Below are positions 22,578 to 33,040 of a stretch of 64,000 nucleotides of DNA, piece by piece. Source of the stretch: Cordylochernes scorpioides. Taxonomy: Eukaryota > Arthropoda > Arachnida > Pseudoscorpiones > Chernetidae. The notes under the pieces are model-generated. The model was not told where the DNA came from. It saw only the letters and a list, made by a program, of their open reading frames with translations, and did not search any database. Both the position numbers and the translations under genes were made by a program. The stretch spans positions 28,591,201-28,655,200 of the forward strand of contig CP092879.1 in NCBI GenBank assembly GCA_030710605.1, given 5' to 3'. Numbering within the stretch: the first letter of the stretch is position 1; every line of letters starts with the position of its first letter.

Positions 22578-23895
22578 ATGATTTGAATATGGATTGCTCT
22601 ATTTTCAGAATAAGAATAATACATAATACAATTACTTTATACATAATACAAAGACATTATACATAACGGCGAATAATATTATGGCGAATAATATTGGAAT
22701 TTCAATTTTTTACAAGTGTTTACGAACTTATAGGAAAACCTTGTAATTGTAAAATTTAGTTAGGTGTCATACCCATTATGCTTGTTTCACTATAAAAATA
22801 TGAGAATTATAATAATATCTGTAGAATATTCAATATATTTTACCAATTAAACCAACATTGAGCATTTATTTTGTACAATTTTTTAAAATGATATTTTGTG
22901 TTTTATTTTATTCATATGCAAATAAGAATAAAGGTTTTACTAAAAATACCCTAGCGAGATTTTTGTCACAGCCTATATTTATATAGAAAACAAAGGCAAA
23001 TTATACGTTTTTACACGTACCAAAAATAGTACAAATACTATTGTGTCATGGTAATTATAGTATTTGGGACATTACAACTTTTTATATTGTTTAGTACAAG
23101 ATTTTTACAAGTGTCTATACATAGTGTCAATTCAACCGATTATTTGTAGGTGTTTTATTATTATTTAGGTCCATGTGTGTCTTTGTGAAAATCAATTTTT
23201 ATTGAGATAGCTTTTATTCATTTATATTTATTGATGCTCAGAGGGTCTGCTAATAAATTAATTAAACACATAATTTAAATTATGAAAAAAGGCTTTTTTC
23301 ATAATTATGCACCTTATCCCAGTACAATATCACATTTGTACTATTTTTTCACATAATTTAAAGTTTGAATACTTTTATTTTAATTGAATTATCACACATC
23401 AGTTTTAAAAAAAGATTGAAATATTGTTTACCTAAACGAGTTAATGAAATTTATAAAGATTAACAAATATAGATTATATTATATTCGAATCTAATTGTTA
23501 CAGTCAAGTGTATGAAATTCTTCGCGGCTTCAAATCCAAAGAGATAGAAATCATTACTAATAAAGAAATTTATTTCACACATTATAAATTAATAAATTTT
23601 AATGAAAGTATTTGTTTGAAAAACCTATATTTTCAGTTGGCTTAATTTTTGACCAGAGCATTTATCATGTGGGGTATTTAGACCAGGAGAGTTCGAAAAA
23701 CCTACCTACCTATATCATCATTGTCTGAAACATTTATAGGAAATAAGTAAAATGCCTGTTAGACAACACCTGAAAATAATCCTATAACACGCTCTCTATA
23801 AATAAAAAGAAAAATTATTATATAAGACATTTTAAATTATGTAAATATTAGATGATATAGAAAAAATGAAAAATTATTTCTTCCATCCAAACATA
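22578..23895. other. AT-rich spacer
   Basis: Very AT-rich with stops in all frames; nothing recognised. Confidence 0.6.
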
Positions 23896-24045
23896 CGCAA
23901 TCTCTTAACCATCTCTACAAACGGAGAATTAGACCGGTGATAAAGCCTCAACACCAGATTTGGAAAATTAATGACTTCGGAATAATGACTCTCATCAGTC
24001 CATTGTGTGCTTTGATTTCATGTGATTCACAAGGGATTCGTGAAA
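23896..24045. repeat. Dispersed repeat (pairs with 46090-46245)
   Basis: Shares several blocks with 46090-46245, including CTCAACACCAGATTTGGAAA and a following CATCAGTCCA/GTCAGTCCAG block, in the same orientation. About 150 bp, diverged. Confidence 0.6.
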
Positions 24046-24863
24046 TCTTCAGAAGGAAATAAAAGGAATGTGCAAATTAGCCTGCATAATAAAGGATGTA
24101 AATATGACAGTTACAACGACCATACCTATCTCTATTCCATGTCAAAATTTCATGCGGATCGAACAAATAACGCGGTACCGTGTGTAGAGCAATCAGTATA
24201 TTTATCTAGATGGTGATGAAAGTCCAAGTTAGTAGGTGAGGCCAAAAGGGCGAATTATTATATTTTTTTCGGAAGAATTTCAAGATATAACAGATTAGAA
24301 ATTCTTAAGAAGATAATCGTTTGATATATTACGCCGTACGGGAATTTCTGAAGTTTTCTTAATCACAAATCCAAGATAGGGTATTTTGGGACCGGTTCAA
24401 ATTTTTAATGCTCAATCAATGAACCATTTTGTTAGAAAACCTTTTACCATAATTTGGGTATCGTGAAGATAGAGGCTGCCTGGCCGGCATTCATATTTCT
24501 TTAAAAAATAGACACTTCGGCCAATTAAAGTTTGGGTAGTTGGAAAATCTCTCTCCTAGAAGGCCGAATAATTTATTGAGTTGGGTTTTAAAGTCTTCCG
24601 AAGGATTGAATTCCACGCCGTTCAGGGCTTTTATTGGAATGAAAGCAAATGAAAGTTCGAAGGTGAAGGTTTAAGAGAGTATGGATGGATGGATCAAAAC
24701 TTACCATCCCGTTACCAAGATTATGCTGCAAATGTTCATAGACACATATAGTCTAGCGATGTGTGTATATGGCAATAATATATTAATAATTTTTAATTTT
24801 ATAAATTATACTTAAATTTTACTATCACAAATCAAATATTATCCACTCTATCTATAGAGTATA
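24046..24863. other. Spacer, nothing recognised
   Basis: No coding frame with family features. Short (ATGG)n run near 24680. Confidence 0.5.
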
Positions 24864-25381
24864 CAAGGTGTGTCCAAAAAATAATGAGACTGGTCAAAAA
24901 TAAAGAAAAAATATAATGTTTAAAATATTTTTATTGTTTTTTTTTTCAAAATAGTCCCGTCCCGCACACCTTTTCAGGGTTTCTGTGCAGAATTGGACGT
25001 CCAACACGCTTCTCATCTTTCACCGAATCCATTCCATTTTTAAATCGTGAAAACCATCTAAATGTGGTGGGCTTATTTACATTTTCATTTCCAAATGCCA
25101 ATTTCAACAAATCTAAAGTTTCTGAAGCCGATTTCCCAATTTTGTAGCAAAATTTAATACAAATTCGTTGTTCGAATTTTCTATCCATTACAAATTAGAA
25201 GTTGTTATGCAAGGCGCTCTTTTTACAAGCTTACAATTTATCGACTGCGCGCGCAATCACGTGATGTAATATACCGCAGTGTAGCTGAAGCTTTCTATTT
25301 TTTTAATAGACTTAAAAAAAATTATAATTTAATTTTTTTCTTTGTTTTTGACCGGTCTCATTATTTATTGGACACACCTTG
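24864..25381 (-). mobile_element. Internally deleted mariner
   Basis: A 518-bp element with ~50-bp terminal inverted repeats (CAAGGTGTGTCCAAAAAATA...) and TA duplications at 24862 and 25382. On the minus strand (25188-24946) it retains the N-terminal helix-turn-helix of a mariner transposase: QRICIKFCYKIGKSASETLD, FRWFSRFKNG and VGRP. The catalytic domain is deleted, so it could move only with a transposase supplied elsewhere. Confidence 0.9.
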
Positions 25382-25579
25382 TATATTTAATAAATATATA
25401 TATTCAATTAAGTCCGGTTTTCTTTTTTTCTTTTTATGACAGATATACCGTTTTATAAACTATTTGCTTTTAAAGAAAAAAATGATTCATATAGTATAAA
25501 GTGCATGACTAATAGAGAAGGTTTCAATGATTTTTTTAAATTGTCAGAAATTCGACAAAATATATTTCCCAACAAAATA

Positions 25580-25800
25580 CACTCATGGACAAAACTTAAG
25601 GAAGTTAGACCTTTTAGCATGTATATCTGGATTCAGACAATAACTCTGAAAGATATTTGATACATAGTGACCTCTTTGTTGAAGACACACGAGATAACCA
25701 AGTATGAAAAAAAAATTCCTCTGTCTCTTAAAAAAAAAAAAAAAAAAAAAAACAGACAACTAGCGACATAAAAGACTTGCTCAAGTTTTGTCAACGAGTG
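25580..25800. mobile_element. TA-flanked MITE, copy 1
   Basis: Ends CACTCATGGACAAAACTTAA and ...TTTTGTCAACGAGTG, flanked by TA on each side. About 221 bp with no coding capacity, with an A run inside. Tc1/mariner-type target use. Relatives at 28147-28324, 43921-44212 and 44731-44941. Confidence 0.8.
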
Positions 25801-26380
25801 TATGTCTTTCATTCAGAGAGAGGTTATTTGCGTTGATAATGAAAAAAGATTAGCTATTAAATAAATTATGTCAGTTACATTGAAGCTCTTTTTCTTCCAG
25901 ATTAAATATGGCATAAAATATAGTATTAGCTCTTTCTCTTCTCGAGTTTGAATTTGATAAGGAATCTAGAAAGTTCTTAATAAAAGTGGTGAATATTCAA
26001 TGTTTTCTTACCTCACCCTCCAATAATGTTTTACAAGAGAAACGAGTATAAACATATATAGAAAAATGTAATTATTGTGCCAGTATGAAAATAAAAGAAG
26101 ATAAAAATTCCAAAAAGCTAAAGAATTAGAGTCATATCGAAATATTCGCGATTTAAATATATATTTAGAACTAATTTTTAATTGAAGTAACATTTTAGTT
26201 TCAACGTCTGTAGAGTTTTCTATTTATTGACGTTAAATAATTGAGGTTTTAACTTTTATCTATTTTATCTCGTTTTTTACGTTATTGATTTTTTTGCCTG
26301 AATAAAGGGGTTCCCTTGAAAGATTACCAAGTGTAATGAATTGTCTGTGATGACCGCCTCCCAAGTTAATTACTGGAAGT
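25801..26380. other. AT-rich spacer upstream of the host exon
   Basis: No gene recognised. Base composition changes to GC-rich at about 26390. Confidence 0.5.
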
Positions 26381-26480
26381 TTGGAGTGTGTGGGGTAGTT
26401 GGAATATGTCGGTGCTCGACATTTCTGGTGACATTCACCCGGTGGGTGACGTCCAGATGGCCGTGCTAGAAATGTCGCCA

Positions 26481-26487
26481 ATATAAG
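26481..26487 (+). promoter_or_regulatory. Possible TATA box of the GMC-like gene
   Basis: ATATAAG lies 43 bp upstream of the ATG in a GC-rich stretch (26390-26520) that differs from the AT-rich neighbourhood. A TTTCACC 34 bp downstream could be the start site, which would leave a very short leader. Weak evidence. Confidence 0.25.
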
Positions 26488-26523
26488 TCGGGCGCTCAGA
26501 GCACCCAAGGTTTCACCTACGGG

Positions 26524-26617
26524 ATGTGTTCCTGCTTGCTCGCGACGGTGCTCCTCGCGGCGTGTGTCACCGCGCAGGATGTCACCCACTTCTTCGGGGA
26601 GTTTGACTACATTGTCG
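26524..26617 (+). CDS. First exon of a GMC-oxidoreductase-like secreted enzyme
   Basis: The ATG at 26524 opens a GC-rich frame: residues 1-18 are a signal peptide (MCSCLLATVLLAACVTAQ), followed by DVTHFFGEFDYIV. The frame is closed by a good splice donor, G|GTAGGT, at 26617/26618, in phase 1. In GMC oxidoreductases (glucose dehydrogenase-like flavoenzymes) a segment of the form DYIVVGGGSAG starts the FAD-binding fold, so the exon would end just before the GxGxxG loop, the next codon being split by the intron. An in-frame TAG at 26467 upstream and no earlier ATG support this start. I find no matching second exon in the remaining 37 kb, so the gene either has a very long TE-filled intron or is an orphaned exon. 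The family call rests on about 7 residues plus the signal peptide. Confidence 0.5.
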
Positions 26618-26838
26618 GTAGGTACTCTACCTCTCTTGTAGAGCTAGGTAACGTCTAGTATTGCGTTTATTCTATGGAGAGAATTATTGGAATCTAATAA
26701 TACATCCTTAGAATATATCTCTCTCTATTGTGTGTGGTATAGATACATTAAATACTTCTCTATAGCAGCTTCAAACTTAAAAAAAAAAAATCAATGGAAT
26801 AAGACAAGACAAATATAATTTTAGATGAAGAGAGGGAT

Positions 26839-27101
26839 TATATCGTCCCTACAACTGCAAACTATCGAATGTGAAAAATTCAATTTTGAAGGAGAGAGAA
26901 ATGAAGAGACCATGTGGCCTACCCTCAGTAGAGGAAGGCATTGAAGGAGGGAGAAATGAAGAGACCATGTCATGGTCTCTTCATTTCTCCCTCCTTCAAT
27001 GCCTTCCTCTACTGAGGGTAGGCCACATGGTCTCTTCATTTCTCTCTCCTTCAAAATTGAATTTTTCACATTCGATAGTTTGCAGTTGTAGGGACGATAT
27101 A
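26839..27101. repeat. Perfect 263-bp palindrome
   Basis: Two 131-bp arms are exact reverse complements around a single T at 26970 (CATG-T-CATG). Identity stops abruptly at both ends. Each arm itself holds a 27-bp near-duplicate (GAAATGAAGAGACCATG twice). As a result the same peptide is read on both strands. It is about 220 bp into the presumed intron of the GMC-like gene. Either a very recent inverted duplication or an assembly fold-back. Confidence 0.98.
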
Positions 27102-27307
27102 TTGGATGGTATAAATATAATTGAAGTTTAAGCTGATTAAAATCTAAATTTTTAAAACATCTTTAACTGTTTAATCAATAAGATTTAAATATAGATTATA
27201 TAAAAGGGAGTACCGGGATCTGTAAAGAAAAAAAACAATTTTTTTCTTAAAATATTCCGAGAGATTGCTCCCTCTTTATCAATTTATTGCACAGCTTTTT
27301 TCTACTT

Positions 27308-27906
27308 TTCCACTTTTTCATGTTATTCAGCCAGAGTAGATGTTTGTTGCTGAGTTACTGTTGTGTCGTTTGTCGACACTTGAGAGGATAAACACGTGTT
27401 GTTGTATAAACCAGCCAGATATCAAGCTGTATACTGCGATGTCAAGCTATGGCCCTAACAGTACAACCGCTCCTGTATAAAGGACACGAATCTTCTGCTT
27501 ATCTGAAGTGTCAATCCCGAGACAGGCTATGTGAGGTGGGGTGATATCATGGTGTAATGCTCGATTCTTTTCTGACCGTTTTTCATGGCGTTTAAGCTTG
27601 ATCGTTTCAGCCTAATCTACTAGACTTTCTTTCATGGTCGAATGGCTAACAATTCTATACTGTATATCCCACAAATGATTTAAAAACAGAATGCCTATTA
27701 AAATATTTATTTACGGATTTTTTATGCTTCTCCTTTATATTCCTTTAAACACTCGTTTAATTGACTCTGCGTGACATACCTACAACCACTTTTATTTGCT
27801 AGTAGCTGTTTATACAACAATGCGTGTTTATCCTCCCTAATGCCGTACAAACGATTCAACAGTAACTCAGACACAAACTTCTACTCTGGCTGAATGACAT
27901 GAAAAA
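27308..27906. repeat. Inverted repeat with ~105-bp arms
   Basis: 27308-27414 and 27804-27906 are inverse copies (ATTCAGCCAGAGTAGA, CTGAGTTACTGTTG and GAGGATAAACACG in mirrored order), about 80-85% alike by eye, with about 390 bp of non-coding sequence between. It directly abuts the smaller hairpin at 27919-28139. Possibly the outer arms of the same non-autonomous element. Confidence 0.75.
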
Positions 27907-27918
27907 GGAGAATACTCC

Positions 27919-28139
27919 ATTTAAAAATTATATATGTTTATTCTATTAAGACATATCCAACAAGAGGAACGAGCTTTCGTGCTGTATATTCTTCAACAAG
28001 CGATAACTACGCGATACTAGAGAGCTGATCTGTTTTTATAATCATCAAGCCTGTTGAAGAGAATTTATCACGAAAGCTCGCCTTTTTCTATATATCTTTA
28101 TAAAATAAACGTATTTTTAATGGAGAATTTTCAATTCAA
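27919..28139. mobile_element. PLE-like inverted-arm remnant with ribozyme-like motifs
   Basis: Arms 27919-28000 and 28050-28139 are inverse copies. Each holds CACGAAAGCTCG near its inner side and TTTATT/AATAAA near its outer side. The right arm has CTGTTGA (28051-28057) and GAAA (28072-28075); the left arm has the same on the minus strand. This is the same order of motifs as at the 3' end of the PLE at 36421-36444, which suggests a small non-autonomous relative. No coding capacity. Confidence 0.5.
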
Positions 28140-28146
28140 ATATATA

Positions 28147-28324
28147 CACTCATGGACAAAATTGAAGGAAGTGGACTTTTTTTAGGATACAATTTTGTTC
28201 GCACTTGGTTATCTCGTGTGTCTTCAATAAAGGTCACTGTGTATTAAATATATTCCAGAGGTATTGTATATATCCCGATGTAAATTCTAAAAGGTACAAC
28301 ATTCTTGAGTTTTGTTCATTAGTG
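28147..28324. mobile_element. TA-flanked MITE, copy 2
   Basis: CACTCATGGACAAAATTGAA at the left and TTTTGTTCATTAGTG at the right, with TA on both sides. 178 bp. Its middle (GGTTATCTCGTGTGTCTTCA) matches copy 1 on the opposite strand. Confidence 0.75.
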
Positions 28325-29521
28325 TATATTATTCAATATTTACCTAAATAGAAATATGTTACTAAAATATTATTAGGTACATCAAACGGCAATAATAATA
28401 GAAACAGATCTCCGTTTTCCACACTAAACAAATCCATCTTTCCCTTTATTATAAAAAAAAAAACAAGACATATGAGGAAGATTAGTAAGTTGTGTATGAG
28501 AGGTGTTTCACTTTTTTCGCCAAGTGAAGAATGCATATATTCCTATAAAACATTTTGAAGGCCTTTATCTGAAACAGAGAATATTAATTAATTATCCTTA
28601 ATGAGAAGCGGGAAATTTAACCTTGGTACCTGCTCTTGGGATATTTACTAGGTTTGATAGTCTTGTCATTATCTCACCAAAATGGGTTACAACTATGGGT
28701 AGCAGAATGCTTAAGGCTAGTTTTAAAAAACGAATCCGCCAGGGTTCGAACATGGAATCTCCAGACCCATTAAAAGGAGTGTTAATCGTATATGAGATGG
28801 GTGAATATGCGCTAGGTAGACTAGAAGTTGACATAAGATAGCCTGGGAATAGCCAAGGATTATTCAAGAGCTAGAAAGGAGGAATATAAAAAACAATAAG
28901 AAAACAAAAAAAAAAAAAACCAAAATGTATAGAAGAAAGAGAAATGAAGCCTACATTATGTAAAAAACAATTAATAGCCAAGCGGAATATAGGAAATAGA
29001 CAAGATGGTTCCACGAAGTTCCACCAAAGTTGGGTGGATGTGCTTCAACCGTATATGTGCTGGGTTTGAAGACCATTCCCTCCTTGTCACGGGAAATGCT
29101 TACCGTTTCTCCTTTTTTTCAACACAGAAGTGGACAATAAATAAAAGCTATACGTAGTCTATAACTATTTGAAAGTGACCAATATAAGTAACCATAGACA
29201 AAAAATTAAAACTAAATAACTAAGTATTTGAAAGGTGGACAAATAATCACAAAAGAAGCATATAAGTAGACATAGGCAGTTTACAGGAATTAAATTATAA
29301 GTAGCCAATAGTATAAAGAAAATAGTAAAGAAGCGTGCAAAAAGCAATAAAGAGGCAAACAATGAATCCGGGCGACGCAGAATATGTATTATTTAATAAA
29401 TTTAAACATTTAAGCATTAAAGGCCTCCCCAATCCCTCCCAATATATTTTTCATCGCAGTAAGGACAGAAGAAGTTTGGTTTGTGTTTAAAAAAAACTTG
29501 CGCGATTAAATGTTTTCAATT
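28325..29521. other. Spacer, nothing firmly recognised
   Basis: Two overlapping frames of 72 and 89 aa on opposite strands (28598-28867) without family features. Otherwise AT-rich. Confidence 0.5.
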
Positions 29522-30666
29522 ATTATATATAGATGGCGCGTTATATTGCCCAATAATTGATATGAATTATTTTTATATTTTAAACGTGTAGTATAGAATT
29601 GATCGTGGTAGAGGTCAAGGGGAATGTGTGCTCCATTCATACTTTCCCCCGTCATAGACAGAGACAATATGAGGCACCAAGCATCGTTTTTTTTTTTTTT
29701 ACTAAAAGAAACTCAACCATTCTCTAAAATATATTTTTAAAATTCCCTTCCTCGATTTAGCTGGATATCGCATGCATGGGTGACCATCACGTGGCTCTGA
29801 ACCATAGACAATCTTTAATGAAAGAAAAGGATCCTTGGAATAATGTTATTTTGCGATTTTTAGAGGATAAAGGAGGTCACGCCGTCATTGAAGCTGAATT
29901 TCCTCTAGCTTCTACCTTTTTTACGGCGACTGTTTTATAAGGTAATGAATACACTGATTTCCAGAATATAGCGATAACTTCATAAAATCAATAAAGCCTA
30001 CAAGGCTAAGTTTCCTGTATAATTTTATTTCTCTACCTTTCGTGCTAACATGGCCTTAAACAGAAGCAACTAGGAGTATAACTTCTTGCTAACTATACAC
30101 GCCGAGAAAATTCAATATCTATTTATATATTTATACTAAAATTTATTTTATTTACTATTTTAAATCGTATATATGACTATTACATTGAAATTTAGGTTTT
30201 AAAACAGATTTTTACTTATGACTATATATGAAGATAAGTTTTCAAATATATGTAACTAGCATCATACCAAGACTTACAAAGATACTAAAGCAGTGCACAT
30301 GTAAAAATATCTAGATAATATAAATGCCAAACATCGGAGATAAAACTTTTCGTATTTTACAATTATATATTGTTACATCAATTTTAATGCGTCTTACATT
30401 TATTCAAAATATTCTATTATATTTAATATTTATTTGAAACAGAATATTTAGATTATCATCATTCCTTTTTATAGTTTCATTCCTTTTGTAATATTTATTG
30501 TACATATATCTTGATTGGTTATTGGAACGAGAGAGGACCTAGACGAAGACGGCGGATCACGACCTACGAGGAAGACCACGAATAAATAAACACGATAACG
30601 TTGGAAGATAATTTATTTTTATTTACTTTTATTATTTACTTTTACATTTATTTATTTGCTTTGAAT
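29522..30666 (+). mobile_element. 5' leader/LTR region of Ty3-like unit 1
   Basis: Matches 33041-34166 almost base for base. It lies directly before gag. The GGAACGAGAG...AGACGAAG block near 30525 matches the post-PBS leader of Ty3 element 1 (16491-16520), but the TGGTGGAGAC PBS is not intact here. Unit 1 has about 45 bp (around 30050-30100) that unit 2 lacks, the missing part being bounded by GCTAAC repeats. LTR borders are not definable because there is no second LTR. Confidence 0.6.
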
Positions 30667-31764
30667 ATGGAAACCCGCTCGGGAAACGTGTATAACACCA
30701 AGAAGGAAGAAACCAAAGTCGACGACCCTGCAAAGCTGCAACTTGGTGCAACAATTGGTAGAGATGCTGGTTTCGAACCAGTTGCTTTGAACCCCAATAT
30801 AGAAATTCCGAAATATGACGGGACAGAAGACCCTCGCCTATGGATAGAATCCCTCGAAGAGATTGGTTTCCTCTACCATTGGGCAGACTACATAATCGCC
30901 CATTATGCCGCCATGAACATGACGGGAAGCGCTAATACCCGGTTAAATTTGCACAAAGCTAGTTTCACGAGTTGGGAAAATATTAAAATCCGCCTCATTC
31001 AGGATTTTTCTCTGGACGCGAATGAAGAAGAACTTAGAATGAAGCTCAACAGAATGCAACACTGGAATGAACCAGCAATCAGGTTCGCGGAAGACATCCT
31101 AGTGTTGTGCAACAAGGTTGACCCCGCAATGGAAGAAGAAACAAAAATTGAACATGTTATTGGAGGAATGAAAAAAGAGTACTCATTCGCGCTCTACCTG
31201 AACCCTCCTAAAACGACCGATGAACTTCTTGTCGTGTGCAAGAAAATGGATTCTTTTGAGAAGAAGTATCGGGAACGTGTGGAGAAATCCAGAAACCTAT
31301 ATAACGGTCCACGCAATTCTAGACCCCAACAACAATCGAGGTACGTGCCGCCGACTGCCACACGAAACTACCAGACCACTTCCAGGCCCCAAGCCCCTGT
31401 TTCCAATAATTACAAGAACGACCCCCCTCCTACTCCCAGGCAGTATCGAAACGACTTTCCCCAGCCCTCTACCCCTAGACGTCCTTATAATCCAAACTTT
31501 GTGCCGAAACCAAACTTTCAGAGAAACGCCTACAATAAAAGCCAAGAAGTGAGCAAAAATAGAACAAAAGATGGAAGACCAATCTGCCTTAAGTGTAACA
31601 AGCCAGGGCACGTGGCCTGTTATTGTAGGGTTAAGTTTATAAGAATCCTAGAAGAGGATCCAACAGCTACCCAAGACAAGGTCGAAGAAGAAATCCGAAT
31701 GGATAATGGAACTGAAAAGTCGAGACCTCTGCTATACGCTAGCGTAAGTAATAACACGTACTAA
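30667..31764 (+). CDS. Gag of Ty3-like unit 1 (intact frame)
   Basis: 365 codons from ATG 30667 (METRSGNVYNTKK) to TAA. The longer frame from 30601 is not needed because the same start is used in the remnant at 20034. Order of parts: a short N-terminus, a capsid-like domain (about residues 45-195, including FTSWENIKIRLIQDF), a proline/asparagine-rich linker (residues 215-310) and a CX2CX4HX4C zinc knuckle CLKCNKPGHVACYC (about residue 318). Gag would form the particle and bind the element RNA. It is the only uninterrupted gag in the window; no functional pol accompanies it. Confidence 0.85.
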   Translation: METRSGNVYNTKKEETKVDDPAKLQLGATIGRDAGFEPVALNPNIEIPKYDGTEDPRLWIESLEEIGFLYHWADYIIAHYAAMNMTGSANTRLNLHKASFTSWENIKIRLIQDFSLDANEEELRMKLNRMQHWNEPAIRFAEDILVLCNKVDPAMEEETKIEHVIGGMKKEYSFALYLNPPKTTDELLVVCKKMDSFEKKYRERVEKSRNLYNGPRNSRPQQQSRYVPPTATRNYQTTSRPQAPVSNNYKNDPPPTPRQYRNDFPQPSTPRRPYNPNFVPKPNFQRNAYNKSQEVSKNRTKDGRPICLKCNKPGHVACYCRVKFIRILEEDPTATQDKVEEEIRMDNGTEKSRPLLYASVSNNTY

Positions 31765-31885
31765 AGTATCCCTACAAGGAATAGATATGCCGCATTGGAA
31801 GATTTAAACTAAGCATCGCGCCTGAGTCCGTCAATAAAAGCAAGTCGACCATGAATGGAGTTAAAAAGTTGACCCCAAATATAAA

Positions 31886-32251
31886 ATGAACATTAACGTG
31901 GAAAGAATCGGTATCTGCGAAGCTTTGATTGATACAGGCGCCGATCTTTCAGTGGTCGACCTTAGTACAGCTCTTAATACAGGTCTTGAAATAATAAATC
32001 CTGATAAAATGTGCTCCGGACCCGATGGCAAAGAATTAGATATCGTAGGAAATATTGTTTTAAATATAAAATTTGATGACAGAACGATTACACATCAATT
32101 TGTGATAATGAGAACACATTTGCTAATATTTATACTTGGACGAGATTTTCTTAAGAATATGAACGCAAAAATTGATTGTCAGCGTGAAATAATCAAATAT
32201 GACTTGACAGCAAATCGCGTGACGTTATCAAATATCAACAGAATAAAATAA
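31886..32251 (+). CDS. Aspartic protease of Ty3-like unit 1
   Basis: 121-codon frame with the retropepsin active site ALIDTGADLSVV (residues 13-24) and the second conserved motif LLIFILGRDFL (around residue 80). Retropepsins work as dimers and cut Gag-Pol. It is separated from gag by a stop and 120 bp, so expression as a Gag-Pol fusion would need a frameshift that I cannot confirm. Length is normal for the domain. Confidence 0.7.
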   Translation: MNINVERIGICEALIDTGADLSVVDLSTALNTGLEIINPDKMCSGPDGKELDIVGNIVLNIKFDDRTITHQFVIMRTHLLIFILGRDFLKNMNAKIDCQREIIKYDLTANRVTLSNINRIK

Positions 32252-32650
32252 AAAGTGCAAAGGATGCCATTGTACCAGAACTTTCTATTAAATTGATTAA
32301 GGCATTTGTAGAAGCAGAGGATGGCGAATATATCATCGAGGAGAACCATAAAATGTTTCAAACAAATGGACTTCGACTAGCGAGAAGCTTAATAAATTTT
32401 GCGAATAAGGAAACATATATCTGGATAACAAACCCTTACCCTCGACCATTAAAATATTTGAAAACCAAACATTGTGCTTTGGAAGCCAGCCAGCCGAAGT
32501 GAATCTTATGGTAGAAAGTGAACAAAAGGAGCATGAAGAACCTCAATTTCAGATGAACGGAAATTTGTCATATAAGGAAAAAGAGCAATCGAAACAAGTT
32601 TTGGAAAATTACGCGGATTTGTTTTCGTCGGGATTAGGAAGATAATATAA
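32252..32650 (+). pseudogene. Linker to RT, truncated before the RT domain
   Basis: Frames 32293-32502 and about 32509-32640 encode the spacer that precedes RT in Ty3 elements, ending with LENYADLFSSGLGR, the usual entry to the RT domain. The sequence then stops and the 800-bp repeat begins. Unit 2 is cut at exactly the same place (about 40785), so the truncation predates the duplication. Confidence 0.6.
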
Positions 32651-33040
32651 AAGAAAGGGAAAGGTAAACGCAAGAGATGTATTGCTGCCAATAATGATGG
32701 TACCCGGCTTGTGTGATTAAAAAAAAAAAGATAAATATGATAAAATGATAAAATTATGAACCGGGTAATAAAAAAAAGGAATCTAACTGGGTATCCTGAA
32801 CTCACTATTGGGAACGATATAGCGAGGAAAAATGTTTCCAGTTGGATTAAAAAAAAAAAAATTCTGGCGAGCAAGAATCTCTTGAGGGGAGTATATGATA
32901 TTGGGGAATGAAGAAAGGGAAGGTAGTTGCGAGGGTTGTTCTGTTGCCAATGATTATTTCACCCGACTTGAATGGTAATAAAAAAAATGATGATTGGTAA
33001 TGATGAGCCGGGTAATAAGAAAAATAATCTAGCTGGGTAT
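32651..33040. repeat. 800-bp repeat, half copy in unit 1
   Basis: Matches 14585-14975 and 40797-41180. It is cut inside GCTGGGTAT by the start of unit 2, which marks the junction of the tandem duplication. Confidence 0.8.

Noticed and set aside
22367..22666. 99-aa hydrophobic frame
   Set aside because: Overlaps a hairpin-forming repeat and has AT-driven composition (I, K, N, Y, F) with no motif.
26260..26589. 109-aa minus-strand frame opposite the GMC-like exon
   Set aside because: Shadow of the GC-rich exon/promoter; basic low-complexity product.
26821..27131. Identical 80-aa frames on both strands
   Set aside because: A necessary consequence of the perfect palindrome, not two genes.
31220..31611. 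Frames of 104-110 aa overlapping gag
   Set aside because: Alternative-frame readings of the proline-rich part of gag.
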